DNA of 11,442 nucleotides from JACQBY01 sp041486115 (lineage in GTDB: Bacteria; Nitrospirota; Nitrospiria; JACQBW01). Below, piece after piece: positions 6,618 through 11,442 of the stretch. Positions within the stretch are counted from its first letter, which is position 1, and each line of letters starts with the position of its first letter. The notes under the pieces are model-generated. The model was not told the DNA's origin, did not search any database, and saw only the letters and a program-made list of their open reading frames with translations. The position numbers were made by a program, and so were the translations under genes. Location of the stretch: assembly GCA_041486115.1 (NCBI GenBank), contig JBGPKT010000071.1:1-11442 (forward strand), in the 5' to 3' direction.

Positions 6618-7364
6618 ATGACTGTCAAAGACCAGATCGAGCGCCAATTCCAGGAGATTTTAAATTTCCTTGTGACCACAGAGGGAAAAATCGAATTTTT
6701 AAAAAAAGCGATAAAAGCTTCGATTCCCGCGGCGGGTCCAACCCTTGTCGCTTTGTATGAAGAGGCCGGAAAACTGGAAGAGGGCGGCGAGCTGGCAAAA
6801 CAGCTTGGCGAAGCAGACCGTTCTATTGCCCTGTATCAGCGTTTATATGATCAACTGGCGAAAGCCGAAAAAGAAGAAGAGGCGGGGAGAGTGGCCTATT
6901 ATCTCGGGCGGAAAGAAGAGGCCATCGGGCATTATGACCGGGCCGGAAAATTCCAAAAAGCCGCCCAGATTGCCGAAGGGCTGAGTCAGCTGGACCGGGC
7001 GATCGATCTTTATGAAAAAGCCGGCTGGTATGATGATGCCGCGAGGCTGGCGGAAGATTCCGGCCAAAAGCATAAGTCTACCCTTCTTTTTAAAAGACAG
7101 ATTGACGACCTTGAGAAAGAAGGAATGGTAGACGAAGCCTGTAAGTTGGCCGAAAAACTGGGTATGATCAACCGGTCAGTTGAAATGTATCAACGGGCAA
7201 ACCAGTTCGGCCAGGCAGGCCGTCTGCTCGAAATGATCGAAAAACATCGCGAAGCGATGTCCTGCTATGAACAGGCCGGTCTGTTCGAAGAGGCGAGGCG
7301 GTTGGCCGAGAGGTTAAGCCAGATGCCTCAAAAACAGTTTTACGAGTTAATTGCTTTATTGTAG
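6618..7364 (+). CDS. Helical-repeat (TPR/SNAP-like) protein of unknown function
   Basis: A 248-residue soluble protein, almost wholly alpha-helical. It is built from degenerate repeats of about 20 residues with the pattern A-x-x-Y-x-x-A-G-x-x-x-x-A-A-x-L-A-E, for example RAIDLYEKAGWYDDAARLAE and EAMSCYEQAGLFEEARRLAE. Such solenoids usually hold protein partners; no enzymatic motif is seen. The frame is open back to ATG 6564, 10 bases after the ABC-F stop, but that start has only a weak GGA three bases away. ATG 6618 is preferred because AGGA (6609-6612) sits five bases before it and the protein then begins MTVKDQIERQ. The longer form would add 18 residues. It is probably co-transcribed with the ABC-F gene upstream and the deacetylase gene 8 bases downstream. 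No named family is certain. Confidence 0.75.
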   Translation: MTVKDQIERQFQEILNFLVTTEGKIEFLKKAIKASIPAAGPTLVALYEEAGKLEEGGELAKQLGEADRSIALYQRLYDQLAKAEKEEEAGRVAYYLGRKEEAIGHYDRAGKFQKAAQIAEGLSQLDRAIDLYEKAGWYDDAARLAEDSGQKHKSTLLFKRQIDDLEKEGMVDEACKLAEKLGMINRSVEMYQRANQFGQAGRLLEMIEKHREAMSCYEQAGLFEEARRLAERLSQMPQKQFYELIALL

Positions 7365-7372
7365 CCTGTAAA

Positions 7373-8308
7373 ATGACCGGCTTCCTTTCAAGTCTCCATT
7401 TTAGAGAGCATCTCACCGGGCAGGGCCATCCTGAAACACCCTCCCGTCTTGATTTCATCGATAGGCAAATCCACCGGAATCCTTTATTCAGCCCGCTTAT
7501 TCATCTCTCTCCCCAGCCGATAAGTGATGAGTGGCTTTTCAAAGTCCATCCAGCGGATTATATCCGGCAGTTAGAATCTTCCGCTCCGAAAGAAGGACTC
7601 TTTTATCTTGATCCGGACACCCCGGTTTCTCCCCTATCATTCCAGACAGCTCGCCTGGCGGCAGGAGGGATATGCCGGGCGGCAGATGAAATCATGCAAA
7701 ATAAAATCCGGAATGTATTCTGTGCCGTTCGCCCTCCGGGCCATCATGCCGGGATCAGCCAGGCGATGGGGTTCTGTCTGATCAATCATGCCGCGATTAC
7801 TGCCCGGTATCTTCAGGAAAAACACCACTTGGAGCGAATCGCGATTATCGACTGGGATGTTCATCATGGGAACGGCACTCAGGAGATTTTCTATGAAGAT
7901 CCGAGCGTTTTTTATTTCAGCGTCCATCAATTTCCCTTCTATCCCGGGACAGGTAGCTCCCGAGAAACGGGGAGAGGCAAGGGGGAAGGTTTTACGCTCA
8001 ATGCTCCGCTCGATCGCGGAAAAGGGGACCGGGAATACTTTGATCTGTTTGAAAATGTACTCTATCCACGGCTTGAGATTTTCAAACCTCAGTGGATCAT
8101 TATTTCCGCCGGTTTTGACGCTCACAGAGATGACCCGCTGGGGCAAATGGAAATCTCCACCGAAGGGTTCGGTAGACTGACCTCCATTGTCAAAAAAACG
8201 GCTGAGCAATTCTGCAGCGGCAGGATTGTTTCTATTCTTGAGGGAGGGTATAATCTGGAGGCTCTTGCCGAATCGGTCGAAAAACATTTATCGGCCTTAA
8301 TGGAGTAA
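7373..8308 (+). CDS. Histone deacetylase-like amidohydrolase (class II HDAC/AcuC/polyamine deacetylase family)
   Basis: A 311-residue zinc hydrolase of the arginase/deacetylase fold, predicted to remove acetyl groups from acetyl-lysine, acetylpolyamines or related amides in the cytoplasm. The N-terminus has the usual HLTGQGHPETPSRL. The active site is complete: H124 and H125 in RPPGHHA, zinc ligands D162 and H164 in DWDVHHGNGT, third ligand D249 in SAGFDAHRDDPLG, and Y293 in EGGYN. Length is normal for bacterial members. The true substrate cannot be read from sequence. ATG 7373 follows the upstream stop by 8 bases with no Shine-Dalgarno site, which suggests translational coupling. The VOC gene starts 3 bases after its stop. 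Confidence 0.93.
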   Translation: MTGFLSSLHFREHLTGQGHPETPSRLDFIDRQIHRNPLFSPLIHLSPQPISDEWLFKVHPADYIRQLESSAPKEGLFYLDPDTPVSPLSFQTARLAAGGICRAADEIMQNKIRNVFCAVRPPGHHAGISQAMGFCLINHAAITARYLQEKHHLERIAIIDWDVHHGNGTQEIFYEDPSVFYFSVHQFPFYPGTGSSRETGRGKGEGFTLNAPLDRGKGDREYFDLFENVLYPRLEIFKPQWIIISAGFDAHRDDPLGQMEISTEGFGRLTSIVKKTAEQFCSGRIVSILEGGYNLEALAESVEKHLSALME

Positions 8309-8311
8309 AAA

Positions 8312-8698
8312 ATGATAAAAAGATTACTTCATACCCGGTTCCGGGTGAATAACATGGATGAGCATATCCGTTTTTTTTGCGATATTCTCGGCCTTGAATT
8401 AATCAGCAGAAATATTTCTCCCCGCGGTTCCGAGCTTGCTTTTCTGAAAGTTCCGATGAGCGACGAAGAAATTGAGTTATGTTTTTTCCCGAAAAGCGGC
8501 AGGGTCGAAGTCCAGGAGGATCTGGTCCACCTCGCTTTTGAAGTCGACGACCTGAAAAAATTTGCGGCGTACCTGGCAGATAAAGGCGTTCCCCTGACCG
8601 ATGGTCCCACAGAAACGTCGGGCGGAAGTCTCTTTGCCTTTATAGACGCCCCTGACCGATACGAAATTGAATTGATAGAAAAAAAGAGGAATCGATGA
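8312..8698 (+). CDS. VOC superfamily protein (glyoxalase I-like)
   Basis: A 128-residue single-domain-length vicinal-oxygen-chelate protein with two beta-alpha-beta-beta-beta modules. Candidate metal ligands fall where glyoxalase I has them: H7 (LLHTRFRV), E55 (EIELCFF), H73 (DLVHLAFEV) and E120 (YEIELIE). With all four present, a metal-dependent lactoylglutathione lyase-like activity on methylglyoxal-thiol adducts is plausible. Other VOC enzymes share the same ligands, so the substrate is open. The Shine-Dalgarno GGAG (8302-8305) lies in the last codons of the deacetylase gene. The stop overlaps the next gene's start by 4 bases (ATGA). Both arrangements point to a coupled operon. Confidence 0.87.
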   Translation: MIKRLLHTRFRVNNMDEHIRFFCDILGLELISRNISPRGSELAFLKVPMSDEEIELCFFPKSGRVEVQEDLVHLAFEVDDLKKFAAYLADKGVPLTDGPTETSGGSLFAFIDAPDRYEIELIEKKRNR

Positions 8699-8961
8699 AT
8701 CCAAAACATATGAAATGGCCCCCGAAACCGGCTCCGGAAGGTTTAAGGCCGGTCAAACGGCCAAACCCCGATTCGAATTTTGATCAGTTCCAGGCCTCTC
8801 TGCTTCATTGTCCGAAATGTAAAAAAGCGGTGCCGGTGAGAGAGAGATTGCTCCTGGTCCTTCCGGACGGCCAGCTCTTTGAATACCGGTGTGTTCAATG
8901 CGGGAGTGCGATCGGGGAGAGGACGGAGAAAAACACCAAACCGGTCAAAATTATATTATGA
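8695..8961 (+). CDS. Small zinc-ribbon hypothetical protein
   Basis: An 88-residue basic protein with two CXXC pairs, C39/C42 (HCPKCKK) and C66/C69 (YRCVQCGS), 23 residues apart. This is the layout of a zinc ribbon that binds one zinc ion. The first 35 residues are rich in proline and lysine and probably unstructured. No signal peptide or membrane helix is visible. I do not recognise a named family; roles in nucleic-acid or protein binding are possible but unproven. Its ATG overlaps the VOC stop codon by 4 bases, so translation is probably coupled, and it is the last gene of the plus-strand cluster. Confidence 0.8.
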   Translation: MNPKHMKWPPKPAPEGLRPVKRPNPDSNFDQFQASLLHCPKCKKAVPVRERLLLVLPDGQLFEYRCVQCGSAIGERTEKNTKPVKIIL

Positions 8962-9404
8962 AAAAGATTTAGGGTTTTCCCATACTCCGTGGGTAAAAAG
9001 ACCTCTTCTCAGGTCCATCCACCTTGTCTGTGGGTTACAGGCGTTATCTGCTTCCCCTTTTTCCGCTGTCAATACCCCGCCGCGCCACTTTTTTCCAGAA
9101 GTCGAGTCATTGGGAACTTTCCTTTTCGTTGTATGGGATGGTGGATGTTCTTGTCGTTATCGTATCCGTGAGTATTGCTCTCCGAACTTGCGAACCGACC
9201 AACAATTCCTAAAATTCATATTGTAGTATCTAAAAAGATTTGATAAGTTAGTTGAAATTTCCCGGGGGCGTCAAAGTTGTGTGAACGAGTTGGTAATGTA
9301 AAGTGTAGAGCAAAAGGGTAGGGGTAAATTCCGTAAAGGGGCAGGAAGATGAACGCTATGAGTAAAGATTTTAAATTCATAATAACTTAATGGAGGGTCG
9401 TTCC
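8962..9404. other. 443-nt non-coding stretch between the zinc-ribbon and SBBP genes
   Basis: No convincing gene is seen on either strand. Short open frames on both strands lack ribosome sites and recognisable protein motifs. Visible items are a small hairpin GACCT/AGGTC (9000-9004 with 9011-9015), an imperfect TTTTCCCA/TGGGTAAAA inverted repeat around 8976-8998, neither with a T-run on the plus strand, and a stretch at 9264-9286 that resembles an IS256-family terminus. A 13-codon frame begins at 9349 just ahead of the SBBP gene. The SBBP promoter should lie here but no good -35/-10 pair was found. Confidence 0.5.
9349..9390 (+). CDS. Possible 13-residue leader ORF upstream of the SBBP gene
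   Basis: ATG 9349 follows AGGAAG almost directly and opens a frame encoding MNAMSKDFKFIIT, stopping at TAA 9388-9390. The stop ends 14 bases before the GTG start of the SBBP gene and abuts its GGAGGG ribosome site. A leader translated here could affect access to that site. Such short frames arise easily by chance, and the 2-base spacing to the purine-rich stretch is poor. Confidence 0.15.
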   Translation: MNAMSKDFKFIIT

Positions 9405-10850
9405 GTGATAGCATTCAACAGGTTTTTGCAAACAATCAAGAACACAAAAATGTCACAGATATTTTTTGCCATGTTGTTAATATGTTCTGTGGTGTTTTCA
9501 GAAAGTATAGCCTTATCCGCGCCGACCACGGTGTGGACGGCCCGATACAACGCCCCCGCGAATTTGGATGATTACGCGACTGCCGTGACCGCGGACGGCA
9601 ACGGCAATGTCTACGTAACCGGGTGGAGTAATGGGGGCCCGGGATTGGATTATGCAACGATTAAATACAATAAAAATGGTCAACAACTTTGGGCGGCTCG
9701 ATATGATGGTCCCCAAAGTTCGGAAGATGTTGCAACTGCCATTGCCGTGGATATCAACGGCAATGTCTATGTGACGGGAAGAAGCTTTGGGTCAGGTCCT
9801 CTTGGTACTATTTGTGACTTTGCGACAATAAAGTATGGACCCAAAGGAAACCAGCTTTGGGTGGCCCGCTTCAGCGGCACGGGGAATTATGCTCAGGCTA
9901 TGGCTCTTTCCGTGGATGGGAACGGCAATGTTTATGTGACTGGGTCTGCAGGATATAGTGACGCTTCCGGCATCACTAATAACGACTATGCCACTGTCAA
10001 GTATGATACCAATGGGAACCAGCTCTGGGCCGCCCAATACAACGGTCCGGGAAATGGGGAGGATATTGCTCAAGCCCTGTCCGTGGACAGTAGCGGTAAT
10101 GTCATTGTGACAGGGTTTAGCGTTGGTTCTACCGCACTGGATTTATATAATCAAGTCAAGCATGATTATGCCACGATCAAGTATGATACCAATGGGAACC
10201 AGCTCTGGGCGGCTCGGTACAATGGCCCGGGGGACGATGATGATCAGGCTTCTGCTCTTTCCGTGGATGGGAGCGGCAATGTCTATGTGACAGGGTGGAG
10301 CCGCAGTTCTACCAGAGCGGATGATTATGATTATGCCACGATCAAGTATGGAGCCAATGGGAGCCAGCTCTGGGTGGCCCGATACAATGGCCCGGGAAAT
10401 TCGTATGATTTCTCCGTTGCAATTTTTGTGGATGGAAAGGGCTATGTCTATGTGACAGGGACCACCGCAGACTCCGGCGGATTATACGGTGACTATGCCA
10501 CGATCAAGTATGGAGCCAATGGGAGCCAGCTCTGGGTGGCCCGATACAATGGCACGGGGAACGGGTCCGATTTTGCTTCCGCTATTAAAGTGGATGGGAG
10601 CGGCAATGTTTATGTGACAGGAGCTAGCGATGGAGTTCCGGGCACATCTTCTCCCGATTATGCCACGATCAAGTATGGAGCCAATGGGAGCCAGCTCTGG
10701 GTGGCCCGATACAATGGCACGGGGAATTGGTATGATATGCCAAGTTACAACAGCGCCCTTTTTGTGGATGGCAGCCGAAATGTCTATGTGACAGGGAACA
10801 GTTATAGTAGTAGCGGTAATTATGATTATTTAACAATAAAATACAAATAG
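9405..10850 (+). CDS. Secreted SBBP-repeat (beta-propeller) protein
   Basis: A 481-residue exported protein. An N-terminal signal peptide (basic n-region, hydrophobic core IFFAMLLICSVVF, likely cut near SESIA-L) is followed by eight tandem repeats of about 53-60 residues from residue 44 to the C-terminus. Each repeat runs from W-x-A-R-Y-N-G-x-G-N through V-D-G-x-G-N-V-Y-V-T-G to D-Y-A-T-I-K-Y, the SBBP pattern thought to form a beta-propeller blade, so an eight-bladed propeller is possible. No catalytic motif or cell-wall anchor is seen. GTG 9405 is chosen because GGAGGG (9392-9397) lies seven bases before it; the longer frame from ATG 9390 has no ribosome site and would itself contain that GGAGGG. 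Adjacent repeats are nearly identical at DNA level near the 3' end. Its role is unknown; surface or periplasmic binding is a guess. Confidence 0.88.
   Translation: MIAFNRFLQTIKNTKMSQIFFAMLLICSVVFSESIALSAPTTVWTARYNAPANLDDYATAVTADGNGNVYVTGWSNGGPGLDYATIKYNKNGQQLWAARYDGPQSSEDVATAIAVDINGNVYVTGRSFGSGPLGTICDFATIKYGPKGNQLWVARFSGTGNYAQAMALSVDGNGNVYVTGSAGYSDASGITNNDYATVKYDTNGNQLWAAQYNGPGNGEDIAQALSVDSSGNVIVTGFSVGSTALDLYNQVKHDYATIKYDTNGNQLWAARYNGPGDDDDQASALSVDGSGNVYVTGWSRSSTRADDYDYATIKYGANGSQLWVARYNGPGNSYDFSVAIFVDGKGYVYVTGTTADSGGLYGDYATIKYGANGSQLWVARYNGTGNGSDFASAIKVDGSGNVYVTGASDGVPGTSSPDYATIKYGANGSQLWVARYNGTGNWYDMPSYNSALFVDGSRNVYVTGNSYSSSGNYDYLTIKYK
10332..10726 (+). repeat. Near-identical DNA repeats inside the SBBP gene
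   Basis: A 60-nt stretch occurs three times without mismatch, at 10332-10391, 10494-10553 and 10659-10718, with spacings of 162 and 165 bases (54 and 55 codons). The last two copies stay identical to 68 nt (10494-10561 and 10659-10726). They encode YATIKYGANGSQLWVARYNG. A related pair at about 9988 and 10167 differs slightly from this group. The identity includes silent positions, so the copies arose or were homogenised recently. Confidence 0.9.
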
Positions 10851-10860
10851 TACTTACAGT

Positions 10861-10897
10861 CTACCCCCTATTTTCTGGGTAGCAGGAGCCAGTTTTT
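10861..10897 (+). terminator. Possible weak terminator of the SBBP gene
   Basis: CTACCC (10861-10866) can pair with GGGTAG (10877-10882). Alternatively CTGG (10875-10878) pairs with CCAG (10889-10892), directly before TTTTT (10893-10897). The two stems exclude each other. Only the second has the T-run, and it is just 4 bp, so this is a weak candidate 10 bases after the stop codon. Confidence 0.25.
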
Positions 10898-11126
10898 ATG
10901 GGATGAGGTCTTGCCATAAAAGATTTAATATAGAAGGAGAACACACAGTCGCTGAAAGTGCTTCCTGTTGGATTACACCAGGTATCCGCAGCTTCTGGCA
11001 CTGGCATCCCGGTTTTTCGCAGACTGGTAGGTGCCCCTTCAGGTTGCTAAGTCATTCGTTAAGACATCTGATTTTGAAGACGGCAGGTGCAGTAATAAGG
11101 CGGAAGGCTGAAGCCATGTTTATGGT
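10898..11126. other. Non-coding stretch between the SBBP and serB genes
   Basis: No supported gene. A plus-strand frame beginning at 10903 runs into the antisense of serB and has no ribosome site or known motif. GGCACT (10997-11002) can pair with GGTGCC (11030-11035), enclosing CCGG/CTGG (11009-11012 with 11024-11027), a possible two-part hairpin. No T-run follows it on either strand close enough to call a terminator. Confidence 0.4.
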
Positions 11127-11442
11127 TCAAGAGAGTTGGGCCAGGTCTCTGTCGCTGATCCCGAGGAGATAAAGAATCGAGTCGAGGTTCTTGCGGGTAA
11201 TGCTGTACTGAGCCGCTTCGCGGACTTTTGGTTTGGCGTTAAAAGCAATTCCAAGCCCCGCCTTGCCGATCATTAACAGGTCGTTGGCTCCGTCCCCGAT
11301 CGCGATCACCTGATCGAGCGAAAGTCCCTCTTTGGCGGTGATCTCCTCCGTCAGCTCTCCTTTTCTTGTACCATCGACGATATCTCCCAGAACTTCCCCG
11401 GTTAATTTCCCCCCGATGATTTCCAGTTGGTTCGAATAGGCA
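11127..11442 (-). CDS. serB: Phosphoserine phosphatase, C-terminal part (5' end beyond right edge)
   Basis: The minus-strand frame is open from the window edge (first full codon at 11441) to TGA 11127-11129 and gives 104 residues. The sequence reads AYSNQLEIIGGKLTGEVLGD, then VDGTRKGELTEEI, then VIAIGDGANDLLMIGKAGLGIAFNAKPKVREAAQYSI. GDGANDLLM is HAD motif IV, whose aspartates bind Mg2+, and the surrounding GLGIAFNAKPKVREAA is highly typical of SerB. The enzyme hydrolyses O-phosphoserine to serine, the last step of serine synthesis. The catalytic N-terminal DxDxT motif lies outside the window. Internal GTG 11309 could be mistaken for a start, but coding similarity clearly continues upstream of it. 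No terminator is seen after the stop. Confidence 0.95.
   Translation of the reverse strand, partial: AYSNQLEIIGGKLTGEVLGDIVDGTRKGELTEEITAKEGLSLDQVIAIGDGANDLLMIGKAGLGIAFNAKPKVREAAQYSITRKNLDSILYLLGISDRDLAQLS

Noticed and set aside
7637..8287. A 216-codon open frame on the minus strand
   Set aside because: It lies wholly antisense to the deacetylase gene, whose catalytic motifs are all intact, and it has no recognisable motif of its own.
8956..9165. Minus-strand open stretch of about 70 codons with a plausible-looking composition
   Set aside because: There is no ATG near its upstream end, no ribosome site and no family motif. It may be an old coding remnant but cannot be supported.
8879..9226. 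Plus-strand open frames running from the zinc-ribbon gene into the following gap
   Set aside because: They overlap the real gene in another frame, have no ribosome site, are rich in Cys, Pro and Phe, and show no domain pattern.
9255..9350. c-di-GMP (GEMM) riboswitch before the SBBP gene
   Set aside because: Some GGGxCGxxAAAG-like bases occur, but the conserved AGGGCAAA core and the paired helices are missing.
9900..10726. Direct repeats as a CRISPR array
   Set aside because: The repeats are in frame within one open reading frame, spaced about 54-60 codons apart, and encode SBBP blades.
10903..11172. Plus-strand 89-codon frame
   Set aside because: It overlaps the 3' end of serB on the other strand, lacks a Shine-Dalgarno site and has a composition unlike a normal protein.

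Overview
The window looks like chromosomal DNA of a free-living Gram-negative-type bacterium with moderate GC content. The mix of a stand-alone PilZ domain, a secreted SBBP-repeat protein, bacterial histone-deacetylase-like and COG0731-type radical SAM genes would suit Nitrospirota, Nitrospinota or a deltaproteobacterial lineage. No marker settles the taxonomy, so this is a weak inference. Most of the window is housekeeping and accessory metabolism. There is no CRISPR array, phage gene or intact insertion sequence.

Layout. Positions 1-200 (minus) hold the N-terminal piece of a radical SAM protein running off the left edge. It is divergent from an MFS drug-antiporter-like gene (291-1490, plus). 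A small RNA locus follows: a 5' tRNA fragment with two hairpins (1570-1640), then an intact tRNA-Arg(CCG) (1683-1756). Next comes rnd (1808-2935, plus), whose end nearly touches that of convergent aroC (2938-4005, minus). A PilZ gene (4102-4440, minus) has its own near-consensus promoter. It is divergent from a five-gene plus-strand cluster (4560-8961): ABC-F ATPase, helical-repeat protein, class II HDAC-like deacetylase, VOC/glyoxalase-like protein and a small zinc-ribbon protein. The last four are tightly packed and probably co-transcribed. A 443-nt non-coding stretch precedes a secreted eight-repeat SBBP protein (9405-10850). After another 276-nt gap, the C-terminal part of serB enters from the right edge on the minus strand.

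How the genes fit together. The tRNA lacks an encoded CCA and lies just upstream of an RNase D gene, an exonuclease family that trims tRNA 3' ends. AroC (chorismate) and SerB (serine) are unrelated biosynthetic enzymes. PilZ is a c-di-GMP receptor of unknown target. The ABC-F cluster joins a ribosome-associated ATPase to a putative deacetylase and a VOC enzyme, with no obvious single pathway.

The points most worth a second look are the radical SAM fragment whose middle cluster cysteine is glycine, the duplicated 5' tRNA piece with its hairpins, and the nearly identical DNA repeats at the 3' end of the SBBP gene. No clearly new biological system was found.
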